Shown here: in pieces, positions 50,775 to 59,614 of the stretch
Layout: the number at the start of each line of letters is the position of its first letter
How positions within the stretch are numbered: position 1 is the first letter of the stretch
Assembly (NCBI GenBank): GCA_001513155.1
Contig: LFSR01000015.1
Span: 1-64,000 of the forward strand
Length of the DNA stretch: 64,000 nt
Source: Syntrophomonas sp. DTU018
Lineage (GTDB): Bacteria; Bacillota; Syntrophomonadia; Syntrophomonadales; Syntrophomonadaceae
Direction: 5' to 3'
Notes under the pieces: generated by a model
What the model saw: the letters and a program-made list of their open reading frames with translations, nothing else
The model's database searches: none
Told to the model about the DNA's origin: nothing
Made by a program: the position numbers and the translations under genes

Positions 50775-51626
50775 TCATTTTAAATCAAAACTTTGCTGGT
50801 CTGAACAAATGTCCGCCATCTCCGATATAATAACATCAACATCGGCAGGCTGTAAGCCCAGTATTTCCAAAGCCTGAGAAGATACCGGGTAAAGTAAGCT
50901 GTCTATTCCCAGACCAATCCCCATAGTTGAACAAACTACATTGGCTAAATGGATAATGGCAGTAAGTTTGGGATTGACTTTGGCTTGCTCAGGTTCATGG
51001 TGGCAGGCAATGGTTTCAACTAATTCCGGGGGTAGGTTCCATTTTTCCGCTACCTGGGCTCCCACTTGGGCATGATCAAAACCTAAAATACTCTGTTCAG
51101 ACTGGAGGAAAGGAATACTCTCACTTTGCACTTTGTCGAGGACTTCCCGGTAGGTTTCCTTCATATATGTGTTTAACACTACCTTGCCAATATCATGCAG
51201 CAAACCTGCTGTATAAGCTACTTCCAATCCGCCGAATTTAATCTTCCTGGCAATATGCCGGGCTGTCATCGCACAGCACTGGGAATGCTTCCACAGTTCT
51301 CCATACTCCAGGGCATAACCCTCTATTTTCTGGGATAACATATCACTTACCGAAGCTGCCATCACTAAACTGCGAATAGTCTTGAAACCCAATAAAACCG
51401 TGGCTTCTGTTACGGTTGCAATCCGCCGCGGGAAACCGTAAAAGGCTGAATTGGCCAGCTTAAGAACCCGGGCGGTCATACCCTGGTCCTGGGTCAGGAC
51501 TTCATTGATATCCTGGGCAGTAGAATCAGGATCTTCAGTTAACTCCATCACCCGCAGAACAACCTGGGGCAATGATGGGAGATCATTCACCGCTTGAACG
51601 ATATTTTCCAGGGAAATTTTCCCCAT
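50775..51626 (-). CDS. HDOD domain signalling protein
   Basis: A 283-residue single-domain HDOD protein (an inactive relative of HD phosphohydrolases). LPSLPQVVLRVMELTEDPDSTAQDINEVLTQDQGMTARVLKLANSAFYG at the N-terminus is classical; the HD-like region (HDIGKVVLNTY; AQVGAQVAEKWNLPPELVETIACHHEP) follows. Such proteins act in regulation of motility, sporulation or stress, with no enzyme activity shown. GGAGG-type site before the ATG. The gene at 51641 is 14 bases upstream. Confidence 0.9.
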   Translation of the reverse strand: MGKISLENIVQAVNDLPSLPQVVLRVMELTEDPDSTAQDINEVLTQDQGMTARVLKLANSAFYGFPRRIATVTEATVLLGFKTIRSLVMAASVSDMLSQKIEGYALEYGELWKHSQCCAMTARHIARKIKFGGLEVAYTAGLLHDIGKVVLNTYMKETYREVLDKVQSESIPFLQSEQSILGFDHAQVGAQVAEKWNLPPELVETIACHHEPEQAKVNPKLTAIIHLANVVCSTMGIGLGIDSLLYPVSSQALEILGLQPADVDVIISEMADICSDQQSFDLK

Positions 51627-51640
51627 CCGGGAATCCTCCT

Positions 51641-52072
51641 TTATTTCCAGTTATCGAATTTGCGCTGCAAATACGACCGGTAATCCATCATCTCCTCGCT
51701 GATTTTGAGCAGCAGCCGTTCAATATCCAATCGGGACAAGGATAATCCTTCCGGCTCCAAAACCTCTACCGTGCGAAACTCCTCTTTCATAGTAAACTTA
51801 ACGGCATCCTCCAGGGAATCCGCTGAAAAAGTAATGGTAACCGGGGCATAAGCATTCGTCTTTCCGGTAATCTCATCTATGACGGTATAGACTTCCTGGC
51901 TCATGTCAATATCTTCGATATATATACCTTGAATGGGAACGTTGCGAATTAAAGATATTTTATGCTGGCGTACTTCTTCGGCCACCTCTTCACAGCTTTT
52001 TCTGCCGAATAATTTCCCCTGCTTGGTTTTGCCCTGAAAATCAAAACGAACTTTCATTCTGATCCTGTTCAT
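51641..52072 (-). CDS. Hypothetical protein upstream of the HDOD gene
   Basis: About 143 residues, no family recognised. Soluble, with beta strands in the first two thirds (MKVRFDFQGKTKQGKLFG; TVIDEITGKTNAYAPVTITF) and two charged helices at the end (LSLSRLDIERLLLKISEEMMDYRSYL). The start is uncertain: ATG 52090 has no ribosome-binding site, 52072 has only a distant GGGGG, and 52057 has AGGA. Close spacing to the HDOD gene suggests a joint transcript. The 150 bases upstream, to cobO, show nothing recognisable. Confidence 0.6.
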   Translation of the reverse strand: MNRIRMKVRFDFQGKTKQGKLFGRKSCEEVAEEVRQHKISLIRNVPIQGIYIEDIDMSQEVYTVIDEITGKTNAYAPVTITFSADSLEDAVKFTMKEEFRTVEVLEPEGLSLSRLDIERLLLKISEEMMDYRSYLQRKFDNWK

Positions 52073-52223
52073 GTTAGTTGCTGCCCCCATTTGGCATCAA
52101 AATCGGTGTTGATTAAAAATGCTGCAGAGTACGTTCTCTTTAAATATCGTTTTTACTTCCGATAACCTTTATTTGCTCCTGAGTTGCTGTTGGCGCCCTG
52201 TCCTGTTCAAAATCTGTTTCTCA

Positions 52224-52781
52224 TCAATAATCTATGCCCTTTTTGGCTGTAATCCCCATGGTAAAGGGATGTTTAACCATTTCCATATTGGTCACCAGAT
52301 CCGCTGCCTGCTCCAACTCCGGGATCCTGCTGCGTCCCGTAAAGATCAAATCCACCTCAGCAGGGGCTTCCCCCAATATTTCTTTAATAACAGGTTGAGA
52401 AGGAGGCCAGATTGACCATAAATTTAATATTTCATCCGCCACAATTAAATTCCACTGCCCGGACTTAATTTCCTGCTGGACAAAATTTAGTCCCTGTATA
52501 GCCTGTTCCTCATCGGCAGAGTTCCATTGCCCAGGACTGACAATACATTCCTGCTGGCCGGGGCAGCAAGGCTGACCCAGGTACGGACAGGGCCGGCCAA
52601 AGGATTTTACCACCAGGCGCGGGCTGTTAATCTGCTGAGTTGCCTTCCACTCCCCGCTTACCCGCTGGTCCTTTAAGAACAGCACCACCAGCACCCGGCG
52701 CCCATGACCCCAGGAACGAAAAGCTATCCCTGCGGCTGCTGAAGTTTTACCTTTGCCATAACCAGTGAAAATTATCTTCAA
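52224..52781 (-). CDS. cobO: Cob(I)yrinic acid a,c-diamide adenosyltransferase
   Basis: Adenosylates corrinoids. CobO/BtuR type: Walker A GYGKGKTSAA at residues 7-16, VLVVLFLKDQ, and VADEILNLWSIW near 115. 185 residues. An unusual cysteine-rich stretch (CPYLGQPCCPGQQEC, about 65-79) is inserted compared with the usual family, possibly metal-binding. The start overlaps the rluB stop by four bases. Confidence 0.9.
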   Translation of the reverse strand: MKIIFTGYGKGKTSAAAGIAFRSWGHGRRVLVVLFLKDQRVSGEWKATQQINSPRLVVKSFGRPCPYLGQPCCPGQQECIVSPGQWNSADEEQAIQGLNFVQQEIKSGQWNLIVADEILNLWSIWPPSQPVIKEILGEAPAEVDLIFTGRSRIPELEQAADLVTNMEMVKHPFTMGITAKKGIDY

Positions 52782-53524
52782 GGTAAATCCTCACCATCGT
52801 CAATTTTTGCCTGCCCTGTTGCCAGAGCTAATAATTGCCGGACTTCTTCCGGAGTTAAATGGCGGTATTCCCCTACTGCCAGATTCCCCAAGGTTAAATG
52901 GCCAAAACCAGTACGCACCAGGTGGACAACCGGATGGCCAATAGCTTCAAACATTCTCTTTACCTGGCGTTTACGTCCTTCGTGAATCTCTATTTCCACC
53001 CGGCTTTCATTGCCGTCATACTCAATTAGCTTTACCTGTGCCGGAGCTGTTCTGCCATCCTCCAACTCTACTCCCCGGGCTAATTGCCCCAACTCTTTAG
53101 GTTTTACCCGCCCGGTTACCCTGGCTACATAGCGTTTGGGCACATTGTGCCGGGGATGAATCATCTTATTGGTAAAATCCCCGTCATTGCTAAGCAGTAA
53201 AAGCCCTTCGGTATCAAAGTCCAGCCTGCCCACCGGGTAAAGCCGCTGTCCTATGTCACCAATCAGATCCAAAACCGTAGGCCGGCCGAAAGGATCAGTA
53301 ACCGTGGACAGATATCCGGCGGGTTTATTAAGCATAATATACTGTTTGGGCTCAGGGGCAATGAGGATACCCTCTATCTCTACCCGGTCGGCAGCCGGGT
53401 CCACCTCAAAAGCCGGAGTATCCACCAGTATGCCGTTGACCAATACCTTCCCCTGGCAGATCAATTCCTCCGCTTTGCGGCGGGAAGCAACACCGGCATG
53501 AGCTATATATTTAGCTAGTCGCAT
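52778..53524 (-). CDS. rluB: 23S rRNA pseudouridine synthase, RluB type
   Basis: An S4 RNA-binding domain (MRLAKYIAHAGVASRRKAEELI) is followed by the catalytic domain with the Asp in GRLDFDTEGLLLLSNDGDF. 248 residues. The ATG at 53524 has AAGGGG upstream; 13 further codons upstream look non-coding. RluB modifies U2605 of 23S rRNA; RsuA/RluE/RluF relatives are alternatives, but length and motifs favour RluB. Confidence 0.92.
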   Translation of the reverse strand: MRLAKYIAHAGVASRRKAEELICQGKVLVNGILVDTPAFEVDPAADRVEIEGILIAPEPKQYIMLNKPAGYLSTVTDPFGRPTVLDLIGDIGQRLYPVGRLDFDTEGLLLLSNDGDFTNKMIHPRHNVPKRYVARVTGRVKPKELGQLARGVELEDGRTAPAQVKLIEYDGNESRVEIEIHEGRKRQVKRMFEAIGHPVVHLVRTGFGHLTLGNLAVGEYRHLTPEEVRQLLALATGQAKIDDGEDLP

Positions 53525-53717
53525 GGCTGCCCCTTTCTCTCCTCTTTGGCTCCATCCTGACATGAATCAGCAAGTTTTGCAAGGCATTATCTCCAATAAT
53601 CCTGGTGTTTTATAACCACCAAAACCTAAGCTAATACTAACTGCAAGAAATATTTATGAGATAATTAAGGATATATTTGTTATCATTAGAGTTAACATAT
53701 TGACCGGAGGATCCATC

Positions 53718-54296
53718 ATGACGAAACGAGAAATCGACAAACCCAAGATTGAACAGGCTGTACGCATGATCCTGGAAGCAATTGGAGAAGATCCGGAAAG
53801 AGAAGGTATTCTCAATACCCCCACCCGGGTTGCCAATATGTATGAGGAAATTTTTTCCGGTATAGGTACCGATCCTCAGGAGTTACTGCAGGTATGTTTT
53901 TCCGAATACCATGATGAATTGGTTTTGATAAGAGATATTCCCCTCTATTCCATGTGCGAACATCACCTGCTCCCCTTTTACGGCAGGGCTCATGTAGCTT
54001 ACATACCCAAAGGGGGCAAAGTAGTGGGAATCAGCAAATTAGCCCGAGTGGTTGAAATGTACGCCCGCCGCCCGCAGCTCCAGGAAAGACTAACCTCCCA
54101 GATTGCAGATTGTATTTACAATACCCTTAACCCTTATGGAGTGGGCGTAGTTATTGAAGCTGAGCATATGTGCATGACCATGCGGGGAGTTCGCAAGCCC
54201 GGCTCGGTAACGGTTACCTCAGCGGTACGGGGAATTTTCGAAACCAGAGCTGAAACCCGCGCCGAGCTGTTCTCGTTGATTAATCGAAATAATTAG
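53718..54296 (+). CDS. folE: GTP cyclohydrolase I
   Basis: First step of tetrahydrofolate synthesis. Zinc ligands appear in [11 protein letters not shown] (Cys and His near residues 75-78) and HMCMTMRG (Cys near 146), with the signature [13 protein letters not shown]. 192 residues from the ATG at 53718, seven bases behind GGAGG; an upstream TTG at 53700 would place the ribosome-binding site inside the gene. It could feed the folate used by Fhs and FtcD nearby. Confidence 0.95.
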   Translation: MTKREIDKPKIEQAVRMILEAIGEDPEREGILNTPTRVANMYEEIFSGIGTDPQELLQVCFSEYHDELVLIRDIPLYSMCEHHLLPFYGRAHVAYIPKGGKVVGISKLARVVEMYARRPQLQERLTSQIADCIYNTLNPYGVGVVIEAEHMCMTMRGVRKPGSVTVTSAVRGIFETRAETRAELFSLINRNN

Positions 54297-54321
54297 GGTC
54301 AGGACTAGAAAATCCTGACCC
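54296..54321. terminator. Terminator between convergent folE and fhs
   Basis: GGGTCAGGA (54296-54304) pairs with TCCTGACCC (54313-54321). TTAATTCTT follows on the plus strand; on the minus strand only a short T-rich AATTATTTCG tract follows the stem. The folE stop codon is at the edge of the stem. Confidence 0.7.
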
Positions 54322-54328
54322 TTAATTC

Positions 54329-55996
54329 TTAAAAGAGGCCTACCACTTGTCCGTTTTCCAAAATATCTATATTTTCCGCAGCGGGTCTCTTGCTTAAACC
54401 TGGCATGGTCATAATGGTCCCCGCCAAAGCTACCACAAACCCAGCCCCGGCAGAGAGGCGTACTTCGCGAATGGTTACCTCAAAACCTCTGGGCCGGCCT
54501 TTAAGGTCTGGATTGTCCGACAATGAATATTGGGTTTTAGCCATGCAGACGGGCAGGTTGCCATAGCCCAGCTCTTCCAAACGCTGCAGCATCTTGGAGG
54601 CTTCCGCAGTATAGTTCACCCCGTCTGCTCCGTAAATCTCCGTGCATATCCGGTGGATTTTATCCTTGAGAGGAAGGTCCAGGTCATAAAGATACCTGAA
54701 TTCACTGGGCTGCTCAGCAGCAGCCACCACTTTGCGGGCCAATTCTTCACCACCGGCACCACCCTGAGCCCAGACCCGTGACAAAGCTACCTCTGCTCCC
54801 AAAGACTGGCACTGGCGAATAATGAAATCAATTTCCTCGGCAGTATCGGTGGGGAATTCATTGATAGCCACTACTACCGGTAAGCCGAACTTGCGAATGT
54901 TTTCCATCTGCTTAACCAGGTTTTCGGTTCCCTTGGCCAGGGCTTCCATATTAACCTCGCTAAGCCGATCTTTAGGCACTCCGCCATGGTTCTTCAAAGC
55001 CCGGATAGTAGCTACCAATACTACTGCATCAGGTTTCAGGCTGCCGTAGCGACATACAATATTGAAGAATTTCTCCGCTCCCAGGTCGGCACCGAAGCCG
55101 GCTTCCGTTACCAGGTAATCAGCCAGTTTCAATCCCAAGCGGGTAGCAATAATACTGTTGGCGCCATGGGCAATATTGGCAAAGGGACCTCCATGGACAA
55201 AAGCGGGAGTGTTTTCCAGGGTTTGCACCAGATTGGGCTTGATAGCATCTTTCATCAGCAGGGCCATGGACCCGGCTGCTTTCAAGTCATTGGCAGTAAC
55301 CGGTTTTCCATCATAAGTGTAGGCTACCACCATACGTTTAAAGCGTTCCTTTAAGTCCATAAGGTCAATGGCCAGGCACAGGGAAGCCATTACTTCCGAA
55401 GCTACGCTTATATCAAATCCTGATTCCCGAGGTACTCCGTCCATGCGGCCTCCCAAACCGATCACTATTTTCCGCAGGGCCCGCTCGTTCAAGTCCATGA
55501 CCCGGCGCAGCACTACCTGCCGGGGGTCGATATTCAATTCGTTGCCCTGGTGGATGTGATTGTCCAACATGGCCGCCAGCAAATTATGGGCCGTGCTGAC
55601 CGCATGAATATCCCCGGTAAAATGCAGGTTGATGTCTTCCATGGGTACTACCTGGGAATATCCGCCCCCGGCGGCTCCCCCTTTGACGCCAAAGCTGGGA
55701 CCCAAAGAAGGTTCCCGCAAGGCTATGATGGCTTTTTTGCCGATCCGGTTGAGGGCCTGTCCCAATCCTACCGTAGTAGTAGTTTTGCCCTCCCCGGCGG
55801 GGGTGGGAGTAATCGCCGTAACCAGCACCAGTTTACCGGAAGGATTGTTCTGAACTCTCTTCCATACGTCCAGGGAAACCTTGGCCTTATACTTGCCGTA
55901 TAATTCCAGATCCTCTTCATCCAGACCAATGGAGCGGCCCACCTCGATAATGGGTGCCATCTTAGTCTCCTGGGCAATCTCAATGTCACTTTTCAT
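54329..55996 (-). CDS. fhs: Formate-tetrahydrofolate ligase
   Basis: ATP-dependent activation of formate to 10-formyl-THF, used in Wood-Ljungdahl or glycine/purine one-carbon metabolism. Phosphate loop [21 protein letters not shown] near residues 63-83, [24 protein letters not shown] near 95, and the full 555-residue length of the homotetrameric enzyme. GGAGG precedes the ATG. It follows grdD by 30 bases on the same strand and is probably part of that unit. Confidence 0.97.
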   Translation of the reverse strand: MKSDIEIAQETKMAPIIEVGRSIGLDEEDLELYGKYKAKVSLDVWKRVQNNPSGKLVLVTAITPTPAGEGKTTTTVGLGQALNRIGKKAIIALREPSLGPSFGVKGGAAGGGYSQVVPMEDINLHFTGDIHAVSTAHNLLAAMLDNHIHQGNELNIDPRQVVLRRVMDLNERALRKIVIGLGGRMDGVPRESGFDISVASEVMASLCLAIDLMDLKERFKRMVVAYTYDGKPVTANDLKAAGSMALLMKDAIKPNLVQTLENTPAFVHGGPFANIAHGANSIIATRLGLKLADYLVTEAGFGADLGAEKFFNIVCRYGSLKPDAVVLVATIRALKNHGGVPKDRLSEVNMEALAKGTENLVKQMENIRKFGLPVVVAINEFPTDTAEEIDFIIRQCQSLGAEVALSRVWAQGGAGGEELARKVVAAAEQPSEFRYLYDLDLPLKDKIHRICTEIYGADGVNYTAEASKMLQRLEELGYGNLPVCMAKTQYSLSDNPDLKGRPRGFEVTIREVRLSAGAGFVVALAGTIMTMPGLSKRPAAENIDILENGQVVGLF

Positions 55997-56026
55997 TCTT
56001 TCTTCCTCCTCAACAACCTCTGGTAT

Positions 56027-57163
56027 TTACAGAAACCCATTGTCTTTCAGCACTTTGACAGCCTGATCATAATCATCGGCTGCCACCATGACAATAGGGC
56101 CAGTACATCCCATACCGCTGGCCGCATAAATATTGTGCTTCCACAGGGATTTTACTGCGTCCTCCAGTTCCAGTATTTCCACCCCGGCTATTTGGGCATC
56201 GGTGACTTTCTGGGGAGGTACACGGACTTCTGCTTCCTGCTTTACCGTATCTACCACCGGTATTTTCCAGCCTGCCTGCCGGGCTTGGGCTATTTCCTGG
56301 TCTGCCACAGCCCGCCAGTTCCCTCGAACCATGGAAGCACAGTACTCTATTGCTCCCGCTACTACCGGAGTACCGGAAGCCCGCGATATTATGCACACCA
56401 GGCGGTCAAAGCCTTCACCAATACCAGGGCCATATCCGTAGCCGCTGGTCTCATAATTGCCGCCCGTGCTGAAAGCACCAAACAGCTTCATCAAGATATT
56501 ACCGGTTAAGGTATCCGTAACCACAACATCCACACTACCCATTATTAAATCATTTCCACGCAGTATATGTCCACCTTCTCTGCGTAATGAATTTCCCCAG
56601 GTGAACAAGTAGCCCTGCTCCTGCATGCGTTTCAAGTGTCTTTCCACCTGCCGGGCTCCCTCTACATTGAGAATGCCCACAGAAGGCTGTTTTACTCCGT
56701 CAGCTTTGGCGGCCGCAATTCCGAATACAGCATTTTTAACCATGGCCTGGATTCTCTCGGTATCAGTGGTGCCGGTAGTAGTGGCAATATACATGGTTTT
56801 GCCCCGGGCGGGTGTTACAACTTTGCCCACGGTTGCCACACCAATAGGAAAAGGATAGTGCATGGCTACTACCCCGTCCAACTCCCGTTGATCCAAAAGG
56901 TTTTCCATTATAGCGTGAACCTCATCCTCGGTTTCAGCCGGGATGTGGGGCAGGTGCTTGCTGCTGGTGGGACCAATTATATGCACTTCTAGGTTATGGT
57001 TTTTCTGCATGGCTATTTCCGCCCCCCGTACCAGGTCGCTGACTTCGATCTCACTGCCCAGAGTGGTCAGCCCTATACGGCTTTTCTTTTGCATCTGGCC
57101 GGTACGCAGCCCTTGAGCAGCCTCCAGCAGTACTTCCCGGGTTAAACTCTGCCAATTATCCAA
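56027..57163 (-). CDS. grdD: Glycine reductase complex protein C, alpha subunit
   Basis: Part of the acetyl-transferring protein C, which releases acetyl phosphate from the carboxymethyl-selenoether on protein A. It has the PlsX-like fold: ESDI/LNVEGARQVERHL, GSVDVVVTDTLTGNILMKLFGAF and the C-terminal YAASGMGCTGPIVMVA. Cys353 in that last motif is probably the residue that carries the acetyl group in the studied enzyme. 378 residues. Six bases after grdC. Confidence 0.93.
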   Translation of the reverse strand: MDNWQSLTREVLLEAAQGLRTGQMQKKSRIGLTTLGSEIEVSDLVRGAEIAMQKNHNLEVHIIGPTSSKHLPHIPAETEDEVHAIMENLLDQRELDGVVAMHYPFPIGVATVGKVVTPARGKTMYIATTTGTTDTERIQAMVKNAVFGIAAAKADGVKQPSVGILNVEGARQVERHLKRMQEQGYLFTWGNSLRREGGHILRGNDLIMGSVDVVVTDTLTGNILMKLFGAFSTGGNYETSGYGYGPGIGEGFDRLVCIISRASGTPVVAGAIEYCASMVRGNWRAVADQEIAQARQAGWKIPVVDTVKQEAEVRVPPQKVTDAQIAGVEILELEDAVKSLWKHNIYAASGMGCTGPIVMVAADDYDQAVKVLKDNGFL

Positions 57164-57169
57164 CCCTCG

Positions 57170-58711
57170 TCACCTCCTGGCCAGGATATCAGCGGCTTTT
57201 TCTATGGCTTCAGCCAGAGCCAGGCGTATGTGCTCTTTTATCTCTTCCAAATCCAGTCCGGTTTCCCGCACCAAGCCCTGATTGGGTTCCAGAATAAGGC
57301 TGATGCCATCAAACAAGTCAGTCATCCTGCCCAAAAACAAGCTGCCCTTGCCGATGACCATTGCCCGTTTAATTCTCCCTTCCAGCAATTCATCCCTGAT
57401 CATTCCCAACAGGGGTACCCCGGAAGGTATATGTCCCTGGGTAGGAGCAAAACCGGTCATACCGCGGGTGCCGGTAAATTGGGCCAGCTCGCTCTTGTCC
57501 AGCTCTCCTCGTTTTACCGCCATGGCTCCAATCATTTTATAATTAGCCAGGGGAACATCTCCGGCACCAGCGGGCACGGTTATTTCAGGGTTTTGCAGTT
57601 CGGGAGCAAAAATATCTACATCAGTTATCTTGAGACCGTTCCTTTCTAGAGGATCGGCTACAATGGCCTGTATTACCGCCTGAGGTGAGGAACCGGACCC
57701 TATCTTGTGCTTGCCGACTATATCGGTGCGAATTACCGGGTTTACTCCATCATTTTCGCTGATCAGAACTGCGTAGCCGCCGATCATATCCTCGAGGACC
57801 GGCATCTGTTTGTTAACATGATCCCGGCTGTTCATTCCCAATTTAGCTGAAGATCCTCCCGCCAAAACCACAACATTTTTAAAAATGCCTGCCTGCACCA
57901 ATGCTGCCGCATTGAGTATGCCGTGGGCCGGTCCGGCACAAAAACCGCGTATATCGGCACCACTGGCATTAACACAGTTGGCAATCTCACCGATAGCTTT
58001 GGCCAGGTTGCCTCCTCCCCGCTGGTTCATATCGCCGATGGCTTCTTCGGAAGTCTCGATAATATAGTCAATTTCTTTGGGATCAATCTGGAAGCGCTCC
58101 AGCAGATTAACCAGAGCTAAAACCCCCGAGGCCTTGCAAACCAAGTTCTCAAACACTACATGAGCAGACAGGTTGGGATCAGTGTCATGGGCCTCCCGTA
58201 CACAGCCCACTAATTGCCCGTTCAGATACAATCCATCCGCTTGATGACTGCCTACCATGTCAATTATCTCGCTAAGGTCCCGGGTCTTATCCAGCTGGGC
58301 CAGGTGCTTGGGGGATAAATTGGCGGCAGGCATCCTATCCTTTATGGAAGCAGCAAATTCTGCACTCAATTCCACCAGGTTGAAGCTGTCCGCTATTTTC
58401 ATAAGCCCGTAAAACTCAGCCTGCCCCAATATTTGTCCATATTTCCCCTGGGTTTTGGCTTCCACCGGGTGCTGGTACCAGGGGGAAGGATGCTCGGCCA
58501 ACTGGCGGGGATGAGCATTGCCAATATATACCTGATTGGGCAGGTAGCCCACTGCTTCCTGAAAACTGCGCAGGTGACCCGGCAGAGCCTTCAGATATTC
58601 TGAATCAGGATTCTTCAATCGTTCCATGGTAATGGTGGTGCCATGACCTAACAGAATATCAGGTGCATGGACCAATACATAAGCAGTTCCTCGAATAACT
58701 GGAAAATTCAC
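57170..58711 (-). CDS. grdC: Glycine reductase complex protein C, beta subunit
   Basis: Second protein C subunit, a ketoacyl-synthase-like protein of 513 residues. Signatures: VIRGTAYVLVHAPDILLGHGTT at the N-terminus, FCAGPAHGILNAAALVQAGIFKNVVVLAGGSSAKLGMN near 250-290, and the C-terminal GFAPTQGHIPSGVPLLG. It lies between grdA and grdD. Together with GrdD it makes acetyl phosphate, a substrate for ATP synthesis by acetate kinase. Confidence 0.94.
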   Translation of the reverse strand: MNFPVIRGTAYVLVHAPDILLGHGTTITMERLKNPDSEYLKALPGHLRSFQEAVGYLPNQVYIGNAHPRQLAEHPSPWYQHPVEAKTQGKYGQILGQAEFYGLMKIADSFNLVELSAEFAASIKDRMPAANLSPKHLAQLDKTRDLSEIIDMVGSHQADGLYLNGQLVGCVREAHDTDPNLSAHVVFENLVCKASGVLALVNLLERFQIDPKEIDYIIETSEEAIGDMNQRGGGNLAKAIGEIANCVNASGADIRGFCAGPAHGILNAAALVQAGIFKNVVVLAGGSSAKLGMNSRDHVNKQMPVLEDMIGGYAVLISENDGVNPVIRTDIVGKHKIGSGSSPQAVIQAIVADPLERNGLKITDVDIFAPELQNPEITVPAGAGDVPLANYKMIGAMAVKRGELDKSELAQFTGTRGMTGFAPTQGHIPSGVPLLGMIRDELLEGRIKRAMVIGKGSLFLGRMTDLFDGISLILEPNQGLVRETGLDLEEIKEHIRLALAEAIEKAADILARR

Positions 58712-58746
58712 TGGTGAGCCCCCTTTGGTTACTTTGCCGGCCTAGT

Positions 58747-59219
58747 TCAACCTTCCTGATACTGGGATCTGATATTGTTCATTTCGTTGATTATCTCTTC
58801 AACATCAAGAACCATTTCCATCATGGAGATCTGCTCATCGTAGACTTGCGGGTCAATTAAGTCCTTAAGCTCAAAAATATGGTAAACCGCCAGTCCCAAA
58901 GCCACATTGGTCAGAGGACCAGCATAAGTCGGGTCCCCGGCTATAACTGTTTCGGCGGTTAATCCGGCGGATTCCGCTTCGGCGCCGCCCAGAATGACCA
59001 CGACTTTATCGGTACCATATTTTTCGGCCGTTTCTTTTATACGAGCTTGATTGGCCATGTCCATGGCCCCGGCAGCAGTTCAAACAAAGCATTCGTACTG
59101 GTAAAAAGAATCTCTCCACCTACTGTCTGCATACATTCAGCAATGGCTGGACCGGGGATTCCGTCCCGATCTCCCAATATACAGATTTTTTTATCAGCAA
59201 AAAATGCTTTATCAACCAT
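58747..59219 (-). CDS. grdA: Glycine/sarcosine/betaine reductase selenoprotein A, with in-frame UGA and an apparent 1-base deletion
   Basis: Small selenoprotein that carries the carboxymethyl group between protein B and protein C. The N-terminal frame (59219 to about 59095) reads [17 protein letters not shown] and ends TST. The C-terminal frame reads ECFV, then UGA (59082-59080), then [11 protein letters not shown] and on to [32 protein letters not shown](Sec)TAAGAMD is the known selenocysteine site. The two frames are offset by one base between 59094 and 59095, as if the third base of a Thr codon were missing. Without this base no full protein can be made. Either a sequence error or a recent mutation. 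Confidence 0.9.
59053..59068 (-). promoter_or_regulatory. Candidate bacterial SECIS hairpin for grdA
   Basis: Twelve bases after the UGA codon (59082-59080), the minus strand has GGCCATGGACATGGCC, a perfect 6-bp stem with a GGAC loop, inside the coding sequence. Position and G-containing loop match bacterial SECIS elements bound by SelB. Confidence 0.65.
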
Positions 59220-59281
59220 AACGCTTCATCCTTTCTCTTAAGATCTTAAATTTTATCCATCTAGTTAAAAGTCTTGGCAGC

Positions 59282-59602
59282 CTAATCGATTAATTCTTTT
59301 ATTTTGGCTTCAATATCTTCGGGCATAAGATCCTGGCCTGACAACTCAGCTACCCTCTGCCCGTCACGGTAGAACACCATAGCCGGCAACCCCAGTACTT
59401 TTTCTCCTATGGCCAGTCTCCGGTTGCCGGCAGTGTTGACTTTGCAAAACTTCATGCGGTCACCGTAGCGTTTTTCCAGTTCTTCCACATGGGGCATCAG
59501 TTCCAGGCAATGCTCACATTTTGGCCCCCACCAGTCCACCATTACCAGGCCAGAGCTGTTGCGCACTTCCTGGTCAAAATTATCCTTGGTCACTTCGATC
59601 AT
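59282..59602 (-). CDS. trxA: Thioredoxin, glycine-reductase-associated
   Basis: A 106-residue thioredoxin with the active site WWGPKCEHCLELMP, a CEHC variant in place of the usual CGPC, as is typical for thioredoxins encoded in glycine reductase operons. It would reduce protein A during turnover. It lies 12 bases after trxB and 62 before grdA. Confidence 0.9.
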   Translation of the reverse strand: MIEVTKDNFDQEVRNSSGLVMVDWWGPKCEHCLELMPHVEELEKRYGDRMKFCKVNTAGNRRLAIGEKVLGLPAMVFYRDGQRVAELSGQDLMPEDIEAKIKELID

Positions 59603-59614
59603 GCTCGCACCTCC

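Noticed and set aside
59037-59219. grdA as two separate small genes
   Set aside because: The pieces match successive parts of one known protein, joined at the selenocysteine motif, so one disrupted gene is the better reading.
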